A stretch of 64,000 nt of DNA, from NCBI RefSeq assembly GCF_013285385.1, contig NZ_CP054212.1, positions 4,278,001 to 4,342,000 of the forward strand. The letters run 5' to 3'. Origin of the DNA: Paramixta manurensis. GTDB taxonomy: Bacteria > Pseudomonadota > Gammaproteobacteria > Enterobacterales > Enterobacteriaceae. A program made the translations under genes and the position numbers. Positions 44,013-52,522 of this stretch are shown in pieces. The notes beneath the pieces are model-generated. The model was not told the origin of the DNA and did not search any database. It saw nothing but the letters and a program-made list of their open reading frames with translations. How positions within the stretch are numbered: the first letter of the stretch is position 1; each line of letters begins with the position of its first letter.

Positions 44013-45227
44013 TCACTTTTTCTCGTTCAATGCGCGGATGCGTGAAGAGAGCGAGAACAGACGAATAAAGCCGCCCGCGTGACGATGGTCGTACACTTCA
44101 TCCTCGCCAAAGGTGGCAAACTCTTCCGAGTAGAGGCTATTCGGCGATTTTTTCTGAATCGCGGTCACCTGCCCTTTATAGAGTTGTAACACCACTTCGC
44201 CATTCACCTCTTCCGCCAGTGACGCTGCGGCAGCCTGCAATGACTTACGCAGCGGAGCGAACCAGCGCCCATCGTAGACCACATAAGACATTTCCAAACC
44301 CAATTGTTCGCGCCATTTGAAGCTATCGCGATCTAACACTAATTGCTCAACGGCACGTAGTGCGTTGACCATAATCGTGCCGCCTGGGGTTTCGTAACAG
44401 CCGCGCGATTTAATCCCCACTAAGCGGTTTTCTACGATATCAATACGACCAATGCCGTGTTTCGCCCCAATAACGTTCAGCTTCTCCAGGCAACCAAACG
44501 GGCTCAACGCTTCGCCGTTTACCGCGACTACCAGTCCTTTCTCTACGCTGATCGTCACCTGCTCTGGCGTATCCGGCGCTTCTTGCGGATCAACCGTCCA
44601 TACCCAGCAATCTTTATTCGGCGCATTCCACGGGCTTTCCAGCACGCCGCCTTCGGTAGAGATATGCCAGGCGTTCTCATCACGGCTGTAGATCTTTTCC
44701 AACGACGCAGTGGTCGGGATATTACGTTCTTTCAGATAATCCAGCAGCGCTTCACGCGAACGCAGATTCCATTCACGCCACGGCGCCACCACTTTTAGCT
44801 GCGGCGCTAACGCGGTATAGGTGGTTTCAAAACGCACCTGATCATTCCCTTTACCCGTAGCTCCGTGGCATAGCGCATCTGCACCCACTTTTAATGCCAG
44901 TTCTACCTGTGCTTTGGCGATAATCGGACGCGCCATTGAGGTGCCGAGCAAATAGGTGCCTTCATACAGCGCGCCGGTTTGCAGCACCGGATAAACGTAA
45001 TCACGGATAAACTCTTCACGCAGATCGACGACATGACATTCGGATGCGCCAGACTGAAGCGCCTTTTTCTCTACGCCTTCCAAATCGCTACGGTCCTGGC
45101 CGATATCCGCCACGAACGCCACCACTTCGCAACCGCCATAGTTCTCTTTTAACCATGGGATGATGGCCGACGTATCCAGACCGCCGGAATAAGCCAGAAC
45201 GATTTTTTTTATGCCTTGAGTTTGCAT
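44013..45227 (-). CDS. argG: Argininosuccinate synthase
   Basis: ArgG joins citrulline and aspartate using ATP. The 404-residue protein has the ATP-binding AYSGGLDTS at residues 13-21, CHGATGKGNDQVRFE and ESPWNAPNKDCW. It is of the shorter type (E. coli ArgG is 447 residues and encoded elsewhere). Here it lies between argB and argH, completing the last three steps of arginine synthesis in one operon. Confidence 0.97.
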   Translation of the reverse strand: MQTQGIKKIVLAYSGGLDTSAIIPWLKENYGGCEVVAFVADIGQDRSDLEGVEKKALQSGASECHVVDLREEFIRDYVYPVLQTGALYEGTYLLGTSMARPIIAKAQVELALKVGADALCHGATGKGNDQVRFETTYTALAPQLKVVAPWREWNLRSREALLDYLKERNIPTTASLEKIYSRDENAWHISTEGGVLESPWNAPNKDCWVWTVDPQEAPDTPEQVTISVEKGLVVAVNGEALSPFGCLEKLNVIGAKHGIGRIDIVENRLVGIKSRGCYETPGGTIMVNALRAVEQLVLDRDSFKWREQLGLEMSYVVYDGRWFAPLRKSLQAAAASLAEEVNGEVVLQLYKGQVTAIQKKSPNSLYSEEFATFGEDEVYDHRHAGGFIRLFSLSSRIRALNEKK

Positions 45228-45252
45228 CTCTTAATCCTTGAACACTGTTTCG

Positions 45253-46029
45253 TTATGCGAGAATCCGGGTGCCGATAGACACGCCGCTAAAAAGAACCGG
45301 GAGTTGTTCTGCGTGACGCCAACTGGCGATATCCACCGGTCGGCCCAGCGTCCGCGCCGCATCAAGCGCCGCATTAACTTTAACCACCATGCCATCGGTA
45401 ATAATGCCTTGCGCGATCAGTTGCTCCGCTTTCGCGGCGGTCATTTCAGCAATACGTTGGCCTTTCCCATCCAGAATACCGCTCACATCGGAGAGCAGCA
45501 CTAAATCTGCGCCCAGCGTCGCCGCCAGCGCCGTCGCAGCCTGATCGGCATTCACATTCATTAACTCACCTTGCGCAGTAATCCCGATCGAACTGATAAC
45601 CGGCAAAAAACCCGCGCTAAGCAAGGTATTCAGCAATACCGGCGACCCTGGAGTAGCGTTACCAACATGGCCGAGTTCCTCATCGAACTGTTCAACGTTA
45701 ACGCTACCACCATCACCAAGGCAGAGCCCTACCGCTTCAATATGATGCTTCCTCGCCCATGCCAGCAGCGTTTTATTCGCGGTGCCAGCCAACGCACCGG
45801 TAATGATGTCAATCTGGTCGGCCGGCGTTACGCGCAAGCCGTTTTTCTTTTTCACTGGCAGCGCCAGCTTTTTCATCAGTTCATCCACCAGACAGCCACC
45901 GCCATGCACAATCAGCACAGGACGTTGATGCGATTCGCGCCAACTGACCAACGCGGTGAACAGGCGCTCTAACGCTTCTTCGCTATCGAGTAACACGCCG
46001 CCCAGCTTGATAATAAGAGGATTCGTCAT
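45253..46029 (-). CDS. argB: Acetylglutamate kinase
   Basis: ArgB phosphorylates N-acetylglutamate. The 258-residue protein starts MTNPLIIKLGG, with the substrate loop VIVHGGGC-like segment LIVHGGGCLVDELMK and the ATP region DVSGILDGKG. An in-frame TTG two codons upstream is possible but the ATG gives the E. coli length. It is 15 bp downstream of argC and 25 bp upstream of argG. Confidence 0.97.
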   Translation of the reverse strand: MTNPLIIKLGGVLLDSEEALERLFTALVSWRESHQRPVLIVHGGGCLVDELMKKLALPVKKKNGLRVTPADQIDIITGALAGTANKTLLAWARKHHIEAVGLCLGDGGSVNVEQFDEELGHVGNATPGSPVLLNTLLSAGFLPVISSIGITAQGELMNVNADQAATALAATLGADLVLLSDVSGILDGKGQRIAEMTAAKAEQLIAQGIITDGMVVKVNAALDAARTLGRPVDIASWRHAEQLPVLFSGVSIGTRILA

Positions 46030-46044
46030 AGTCAATTTCGCCGG

Positions 46045-47049
46045 TTAAATAAGTGACTGCGTTTCAGGGAAACCGAAACGAATGTTTAAACACTGAACCG
46101 CCTGCGAAGCAGCGCCTTTCAGTAAATTATCCTCCGCCGCGACCACAATGAGATGCTCGCCTTGAACATCAAAACCGATATCGCAATACGGTAGGCCCAC
46201 CACGGCTTTCAGCGCCGGTACGCCTGTTTCATAGAGGCGTACTAACGGCTTGTCGTGATAAGCGTTATGGAATGCTTCAGCCACATCCTCTCTGCTCACG
46301 TCATGATTTAAACGGCAGGTGATAGTGGCGAGGATCCCGCGGGCAAAGTTGCCAAGATGAGGCGTGAAAATTACTGGCACGCCAAGGTGGGCAACAATCT
46401 CGGGATGATGACGATGATTAAAGATGCCGTAAGGTTGCAGGCTAACTTCACAAAAGCTGTTATTTAACGCCGCCTTGCGCCCGGCGCCGCTGACGCCGCT
46501 GGTAGCGTTAATCACCGGCCACTGAGCGGGATTTAATAAATTCGCCTCAATAAGCGGTTTCAATGCTAACTGTGAAGCGGTGGGATAACAGCCTGGCACC
46601 GCGATCAGTTGCGCTTCTTTAATCGCACCGTGTTGCCATTCCGCCAACCCGTACACGGCTTTATCCAGCCACGCCGCGTGCTGATGCGAAAAGCCATAGT
46701 ATTGTTGGTAGAAATCAGCGTCGTTGACCCGAAATGCGCCAGAGAGATCAAACACCACGCAGCCCGCGTCAAGAAACGCTGGTGCTAATGCGTGACTGAC
46801 TTCATGCGCGGTCGCGAGAAATACTACATCAACCTTACCGGCATACTCTTGCGCAGCGCGCAGCGGCTGCAACGGTAAGTCGAGCACGCCTTTAAGCTGT
46901 GGGTGCAGGTCGGAAAGTAATTTTCCCGCATCCGGGCTTTGCGCTGAAACCGCTAAAGCGGTTATGTTCATATGTGGGTGGCGATTCAGATAGGTCGCAA
47001 GCTCTACGCCAGCATAACCACTGGCGCCAACAATCAGCGTATTCAACAT
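46045..47049 (-). CDS. argC: N-acetyl-gamma-glutamyl-phosphate reductase
   Basis: ArgC reduces N-acetylglutamyl-phosphate with NADPH. The 334-residue protein starts MLNTLIVGASGYAGVELATY and has the catalytic cysteine in AVPGCYPTASQL. A 63-residue upstream open frame crosses the ARG boxes and is unlikely to be coding. The length equals E. coli. It heads argCBGH and is divergent from argE. Confidence 0.97.
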   Translation of the reverse strand: MLNTLIVGASGYAGVELATYLNRHPHMNITALAVSAQSPDAGKLLSDLHPQLKGVLDLPLQPLRAAQEYAGKVDVVFLATAHEVSHALAPAFLDAGCVVFDLSGAFRVNDADFYQQYYGFSHQHAAWLDKAVYGLAEWQHGAIKEAQLIAVPGCYPTASQLALKPLIEANLLNPAQWPVINATSGVSGAGRKAALNNSFCEVSLQPYGIFNHRHHPEIVAHLGVPVIFTPHLGNFARGILATITCRLNHDVSREDVAEAFHNAYHDKPLVRLYETGVPALKAVVGLPYCDIGFDVQGEHLIVVAAEDNLLKGAASQAVQCLNIRFGFPETQSLI

Positions 47050-47163
47050 CAGGCTGTATACCTTCTTACAGTCACAAAATTCCGGGATGGCGCCGCTGCG
47101 GCGGCATACCCATGAAGTCAGGCGATGGGAGAGGTCATTTTGCGTTTCCCAGTCGCACCGTGT

Positions 47164-47206
47164 TAATGTATTTTTATTCACTATTAATGCATGAATATTG
47201 ATACAT
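47164..47206. promoter_or_regulatory. Tandem ARG boxes (ArgR operator) between argC and argE
   Basis: TGTATTTTTATTCA (47166-47179) and ATGAATATTGATACAT a short distance downstream match the ArgR consensus and are nearly identical to the E. coli argECBH operator. They overlap the face-to-face promoters. Confidence 0.9.
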
Positions 47207-47228
47207 CCTAACTCAAGGACCGTCAACA

Positions 47229-48380
47229 GTGAAGACAAAATTACCGCCTTTTATTGAACTCTACCGCCAGTTAATCGCTACACCATCCATCAGCGCAACC
47301 GACAGCGCGTTGGATCAAAGTAATGAAACTTTAATCAATTTACTCGCTGGCTGGTTTCGCGAGCTTGGCTTCAGCGTTGAAGTGCAACCGGTACCCGGCA
47401 CGCGCCATAAATTCAATCTGCTGGCAAAGAGCGGCAATGGCGCTGGCGGCTTGTTATTAGCAGGACATACCGACACTGTTCCGTTTGATGATGGCCGCTG
47501 GACGCGCGATCCATTTACCCTCACCGAACATGATAATAAGCTCTACGGTCTGGGCACCGCCGACATGAAAGGGTTTTTCGCGTTTATCCTTGATACGCTA
47601 CGCGATGTCGACCTTAGCACCCTGAAAAAGCCGCTGTATATTCTGGCGACCGCCGACGAAGAAACCACCATGGCTGGCGCGAAGTACTTCTCTGAATCCG
47701 CTACTGTACGTCCGGATTGCGCCATCATCGGCGAACCGACCTCGCTCAAACCGGTGCGGGCTCATAAAGGCCACCTCTCAAATGCGATTCGTATTCAGGG
47801 GCAATCTGGTCACTCTAGCGATCCGGCACGGGGCGTTAACGCGATCGAATTAATGCATGACGCCATCGGTCATCTGATGCAATTACGCAATACGTTGAAA
47901 GAACGTTATCACCACGATGGCTTCGCGATCCCTTACCCCACAATGAATTTTGGTCATATCCACGGCGGCGATGCGGCTAACCGTATTTGCGCCTGCTGCG
48001 AGTTGCATATGGATATTCGTCCACTGCCGGGTTTAACCCTCAGCGATCTGGATGGCTTGCTAAATGAAGCATTAGCGCCAGTCAGTGAGCGCTGGCCGGG
48101 ACGTGTCACCATTAGCGAACTTCATCCGCCGATTCCAGGCTACGAATGTCCGCCGGACCATAACCTGGTGCAGGTGGTAGAAAAATTGTTGGGGACGTCA
48201 ACTGAAGTGGTCAACTACTGCACTGAAGCGCCGTTTATCCAAACGCTATGCCCAACCTTAGTATTGGGGCCAGGCTCGATTAATCAGGCGCACCAGCCGG
48301 ATGAATTCATTGATACCGCGTTTATCAAACCAACGCGTGAACTCATTGCTCAGGTTGTGCATCATTTTTGTCATCACTAA
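47229..48380 (+). CDS. argE: Acetylornithine deacetylase
   Basis: ArgE removes the acetyl group from N-acetylornithine. The 383-residue length equals E. coli. Metal-site motifs are visible: GHTDTVP (about 80-86), GTADMKG, ADEETT and the C-terminal GPGSINQAHQPDE. Translation starts at a GTG with AAGGA upstream. It is divergent from argCBGH under ArgR control and followed by ppc. Confidence 0.96.
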   Translation: MKTKLPPFIELYRQLIATPSISATDSALDQSNETLINLLAGWFRELGFSVEVQPVPGTRHKFNLLAKSGNGAGGLLLAGHTDTVPFDDGRWTRDPFTLTEHDNKLYGLGTADMKGFFAFILDTLRDVDLSTLKKPLYILATADEETTMAGAKYFSESATVRPDCAIIGEPTSLKPVRAHKGHLSNAIRIQGQSGHSSDPARGVNAIELMHDAIGHLMQLRNTLKERYHHDGFAIPYPTMNFGHIHGGDAANRICACCELHMDIRPLPGLTLSDLDGLLNEALAPVSERWPGRVTISELHPPIPGYECPPDHNLVQVVEKLLGTSTEVVNYCTEAPFIQTLCPTLVLGPGSINQAHQPDEFIDTAFIKPTRELIAQVVHHFCHH

Positions 48381-48625
48381 GTTACAGTTGGGGCATTTAG
48401 CTATGAAAATAGCAAGTTGCCTCAACATTGTTCCGTCTTTCGTGATAAGAATAACTTATCCCTCTTCGATGTAATTAAATTTCATAAATTCCGGTTATTT
48501 AGCCGCACGATGCGGCCAGATGAAGGCAATTGACGAATGGAAAGTTACATGGCTAGATAAAAGGCGATGTTATGCCCATAAGGGTGAAATAAAGTTACAA
48601 AAACAAGAAGGGTGTCAGGGGTCAT

Positions 48626-51277
48626 ATGAACGAACAATATTCCGCAATGCGAAGTAACGTCAGTATGCTCGGCAAATTGCTCGGGGATACCATTAAGGAT
48701 GCGCTGGGAGAAAACATCCTTGATCGGGTGGAAACCATCCGTAAGCTCTCCAAGTCATCCCGTGCGGGAAATGACGCTCATCGCCAGGAATTACTGTCTA
48801 CGCTGCAAAACCTGTCTAATGATGAATTATTACCGGTGGCGCGCGCGTTTAGCCAGTTCCTGAACCTGACCAATGTCGCCGAACAGTATCAAACCATTTC
48901 GCACAATAGTGAAGGCGCAAACCACCCTGAGCTGTTGAAAAAAGCGTTTGAACGCCTAAAAAAACAGCCCGACCTCGACGAAAAAGCTATCCGTGACGCG
49001 ATTGAGTCGCTCTCACTCGAATTGGTGCTCACCGCCCACCCCACGGAAATCACCCGCCGTACCCTGATCCACAAATTGGTTGAAGTAAATACCTGCTTAA
49101 AACAACTCGACCATAACGACCTTTCCGACTACGACCGTAATCAAATTATGCGGCGTTTACGTCAATTGGTGGCGCAGGCATGGCACACAGATGAGATTCG
49201 CAAATACCGCCCGTCGCCGGTCGATGAGGCCAAATGGGGCTTTGCGGTGGTTGAAAACAGCCTGTGGGAAGGCGTCCCCAGTTTCTTACGCGAGTTGAAC
49301 GAACAGGTCGAAGAAGCGTTCGGCTATACGCTACCGGTGGATTTCGTTCCGGTGCAATTTACCTCCTGGATGGGCGGCGATCGTGACGGTAATCCAAATG
49401 TCACGGCCAGCATCACCCGTCATGTTCTCCAACTTAGCCGCTGGAAGGCCGCAGATCTATTCTTACGCGATCTTAGCGTGTTGATTTCCGAGCTTTCGAT
49501 GTCAGAGTGCTCAGAGGAAATTCGTGCGCTCTGCGGTGATGCCGATGCGCAGGAACCCTATCGGGTAATCCTTAAACGCCTGCGCACTCAGTTACTGAAT
49601 ACGCAAACTTACCTGGAACATCGCCTAAAAGGCGAGCGTCTTCCGCGCCCTGCCGATCTGTTAATTTCTAACGATCAACTGTGGGAGCCGCTGTATGCCT
49701 GTTATCAATCATTGCAAGCCTGCGGCATGAGCATTATCGCTAATGGGCAACTGTTGGATACGTTACGCCGGGTGAAATGTTTTGGCGTACCGCTGGTGCG
49801 TATTGATATTCGCCAGGAAAGTACTCGCCATACCGAAGCGATTGCTGAAATTACCCGTTATCTCGGCCTGGGCGATTATGAAAGCTGGTCCGAGGCGGAT
49901 AAGCAGGCGTTCCTGATCCGCGAGCTGAACTCTAAACGCCCATTACTGCCACGCCAGTGGGAACCGAGCGAAGAAACGCGCGAAGTGCTGGAAACCTGCC
50001 GCGTAGCGGCAGAAGTACCGCGAGGCTCTATCGCCGCCTATGTTATCTCAATGGCGAAGACCCCATCCGACGTGCTGGCAGTTCATTTACTGCTGAAAGA
50101 AGCGGGTATCTCGTTTGCGATGCCAGTAGCGCCGCTGTTTGAAACGCTGGATGATTTGAATAACGCCAATGACGTTATGAGCCAATTGTTAAGCATTGAC
50201 TGGTATCGCGGCTTTATTCAGGGCAAACAGATGGTCATGATCGGTTATTCCGATTCGGCGAAAGATGCTGGCGTGATGGCGGCATCCTGGGCGCAGTACC
50301 AGGCGCAAGATGCACTGATCAAAACCTGTCAAAAAGCCGGGATCGCACTAACCCTATTCCATGGTCGCGGCGGTACTATTGGCCGTGGCGGCGCACCGGC
50401 GCAGGCAGCGCTGCTGTCTCAGCCGCCAGGTAGCCTGAAAGGCGGCCTGCGCGTAACGGAGCAGGGGGAAATGATCCGCTTTAAATATGGTTTGCCGGAA
50501 GTGACCATCGCCAGTCTTTCGTTGTATACCGGCGCCATTCTGGAAGCGAACCTGTTGCCGCCGCCGGAGCCAAAAGCAGAGTGGCGCAGCATTATGGAAC
50601 AGTTGTCGAAAGTCTCCTGTGATATGTACCGCGGCTATGTACGAGAAAATAAAGATTTTGTTCCCTATTTCCGCTCTGCCACACCAGAGTTGGAGTTAGG
50701 CAAACTGCCGCTGGGTTCTCGCCCCGCCAAACGTCGTCCAACCGGCGGCGTCGAGTCGCTACGCGCTATTCCGTGGATCTTCGCCTGGACGCAGAACCGC
50801 CTGATGTTGCCCGCCTGGCTCGGTGCTGGCGCAGCGTTACAGAAAGCGATGGATGAAGGTCATCGCGATCAATTAGAAGCCATGTGTCGCGACTGGCCAT
50901 TTTTCTCAACGCGCCTCGGCATGTTGGAAATGGTGTTCTCAAAAGCGGACCTGTGGCTGGCGGAATATTATGATCAGCGTCTGGTTGATACCTCACTCTG
51001 GCCATTAGGCAAAGAGTTGCGCGATCGGCTTGAAGCCGATATTAAAGCGGTGCTGACGATTGCTAACGACGCTCACCTGATGGCTGACGAGCCGTGGATT
51101 GCCGAATCCATCGCGCTGCGTAACGTGTATACCGATCCGTTGAACGTATTGCAGGCTGAGTTGCTCTACCGTTCACGCGCCCAGGAAGAACGCGGTGATG
51201 AACCAGATGCGCGTGTTGAACAGGCGCTAATGGTGACAATTGCCGGTGTTGCCGCCGGGATGCGTAATACCGGTTAG
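48626..51277 (+). CDS. ppc: Phosphoenolpyruvate carboxylase
   Basis: Ppc carboxylates PEP to oxaloacetate to refill the TCA cycle. The 883-residue length equals E. coli. The catalytic histidine motif VLTAHPTEITRR, FHGRGGTIGRGG and the C-terminal MRNTG are all intact. The 245-bp upstream gap is AT-rich and holds its promoter and no gene. Two hairpins follow it. Confidence 0.98.
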   Translation: MNEQYSAMRSNVSMLGKLLGDTIKDALGENILDRVETIRKLSKSSRAGNDAHRQELLSTLQNLSNDELLPVARAFSQFLNLTNVAEQYQTISHNSEGANHPELLKKAFERLKKQPDLDEKAIRDAIESLSLELVLTAHPTEITRRTLIHKLVEVNTCLKQLDHNDLSDYDRNQIMRRLRQLVAQAWHTDEIRKYRPSPVDEAKWGFAVVENSLWEGVPSFLRELNEQVEEAFGYTLPVDFVPVQFTSWMGGDRDGNPNVTASITRHVLQLSRWKAADLFLRDLSVLISELSMSECSEEIRALCGDADAQEPYRVILKRLRTQLLNTQTYLEHRLKGERLPRPADLLISNDQLWEPLYACYQSLQACGMSIIANGQLLDTLRRVKCFGVPLVRIDIRQESTRHTEAIAEITRYLGLGDYESWSEADKQAFLIRELNSKRPLLPRQWEPSEETREVLETCRVAAEVPRGSIAAYVISMAKTPSDVLAVHLLLKEAGISFAMPVAPLFETLDDLNNANDVMSQLLSIDWYRGFIQGKQMVMIGYSDSAKDAGVMAASWAQYQAQDALIKTCQKAGIALTLFHGRGGTIGRGGAPAQAALLSQPPGSLKGGLRVTEQGEMIRFKYGLPEVTIASLSLYTGAILEANLLPPPEPKAEWRSIMEQLSKVSCDMYRGYVRENKDFVPYFRSATPELELGKLPLGSRPAKRRPTGGVESLRAIPWIFAWTQNRLMLPAWLGAGAALQKAMDEGHRDQLEAMCRDWPFFSTRLGMLEMVFSKADLWLAEYYDQRLVDTSLWPLGKELRDRLEADIKAVLTIANDAHLMADEPWIAESIALRNVYTDPLNVLQAELLYRSRAQEERGDEPDARVEQALMVTIAGVAAGMRNTG

Positions 51278-51286
51278 AACTGGCAG

Positions 51287-51368
51287 CGGGCCGTTCATTA
51301 ACGGCCCCGCTTAAATAAAGAAAACGCAACGAAAAAAGCCGCCGCCAGAGTGATTCTGGCGGCGGCTT
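51287..51368. terminator. ppc/metF convergent terminator region
   Basis: Two hairpins are visible: GGGCCGTT/AACGGCCC at about 51288-51307, and a long AAGCCGCCGCCAGA/TTCTGGCGGCGGCTT at 51335-51368 with flanking A/T-runs suited to both directions. They lie between the convergent stops. Confidence 0.88.
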
Positions 51369-51384
51369 ACTTTATTCATTCGGA

Positions 51385-52290
51385 TTAGGCTGCGGAGGCC
51401 GCCGTGCCGGGGCGCACACCCAATGTATGGCAAATCGCATAACTCATTTCCGCGCGGTTCAAGGTGTAAAAATGGAAGTCCTTCACACCTTCACGGCTAA
51501 GGATTTTAACCATATCCATCGCCACATTCGCACCGACCATTTTGCGTGTTTCCGCATCATCATCCAGCCCTTCAAACATTGACGTCATCCAACTCGGTAC
51601 CCGCACGTTGGTCATCGCCGCAAAGCGCTGAAGCTGCTTAAAGTTGGATACCGGCAAAATCCCCGGCACAATTTCAACATCGATACCGGTGGCAACACAA
51701 CGGTCACGAAAGCGCAGGTAACTTTCAACATCGAAAAAGAACTGCGTGATTGCGCGGTTAGCGCCAGCGTCAATTTTACGCTTCAGGTTGATCAAGTCTG
51801 CCTGCGCGCTTTTCGCTTCCGGATGGACTTCGGGATAGGCGGCAACGGAAATATCAAAATCACCGACTTCACGGAGTAACGTCACCAAATCGGCGCCGTA
51901 CATTTCTGGTTTCCCGCCGCCCGGCGGCAGATCGCCGCGTAGCGCGACAATATGACGAATGCCATTATTCCAGTAATCCTGTGCGATAGAACGCAATTCA
52001 TCACGAGTAGCATCAACGCAAGTTAGATGTGGTGCTGCCTCAAGCCCGGTTCGCTCTTTAATTCCTTTGATAATGCTGTGCGTACGATCCCGCTCACCCG
52101 AGTTCGCACCGTAAGTGACCGAAACGAATTTTGGCTTCAGACTGCTGAGACGATCGATGGAACTCCATAGGGTTTGCTCCATTTCACTTGTGCGTGGCGG
52201 GAAAAACTCAAAAGAAACATTAATTTGCCCGTTCAGCTCTGCCAGACTCTGATTCAGCGCTTCGCGCTGGTTGGCGTGAAAAAAGCTCAT
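51385..52290 (-). CDS. metF: 5,10-methylenetetrahydrofolate reductase
   Basis: MetF supplies methyl-THF for methionine synthesis, using FAD. The 301-residue protein has the N-terminal FEFFPPR, VSVTYGANSG and ALRGDLPPGG motifs. MetJ-box-like sequence lies upstream. It is convergent with ppc, with no katG or gldA between, unlike E. coli. Confidence 0.97.
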   Translation of the reverse strand: MSFFHANQREALNQSLAELNGQINVSFEFFPPRTSEMEQTLWSSIDRLSSLKPKFVSVTYGANSGERDRTHSIIKGIKERTGLEAAPHLTCVDATRDELRSIAQDYWNNGIRHIVALRGDLPPGGGKPEMYGADLVTLLREVGDFDISVAAYPEVHPEAKSAQADLINLKRKIDAGANRAITQFFFDVESYLRFRDRCVATGIDVEIVPGILPVSNFKQLQRFAAMTNVRVPSWMTSMFEGLDDDAETRKMVGANVAMDMVKILSREGVKDFHFYTLNRAEMSYAICHTLGVRPGTAASAA

Positions 52291-52349
52291 AACCCATTAC
52301 CTCATCAATCGCTACTTGTCATATTATTATTGCCATCGAACATCCATAC

Positions 52350-52368
52350 GTTTAGACGTCCAGACACT
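52350..52368 (-). promoter_or_regulatory. MetJ boxes upstream of metF
   Basis: TTAGACGTCC AGACACTC reads as two adjacent 8-bp MetJ boxes (consensus AGACGTCT) about 65 bp before the metF start. Confidence 0.75.
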
Positions 52369-52493
52369 CAAAATGACGGATCTTGTCTATAACGTCAACA
52401 AGAATATGTGTAAGGTGCGTGACAAATCTTCAGCGAAGTTGAAAAAGATTCATTACCGGCGGCATTCAGAGTAGAGAGGAAGCAGGGAAACGG

Positions 52494-52513
52494 ACCGGGC
52501 ATCTCTGCCCGGC
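52494..52513 (-). terminator. metBL terminator hairpin
   Basis: CCGGGCA pairs with TGCCCGG around TCTC just after the metL stop. No strong U-tract follows, so efficiency is uncertain. Confidence 0.55.
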
Positions 52514-52522
52514 CCTGAGAAC

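Noticed and set aside
47050..47238. N-terminal extension of argC by 63 residues
   Set aside because: It reads through the ARG boxes and the argE start, and homologues begin at MLNTLIVGASG.
52291..52522. Possible small gene in the metF-metL gap
   Set aside because: The region shows only MetJ boxes, an AT-rich promoter and a hairpin; no frame with a Shine-Dalgarno.
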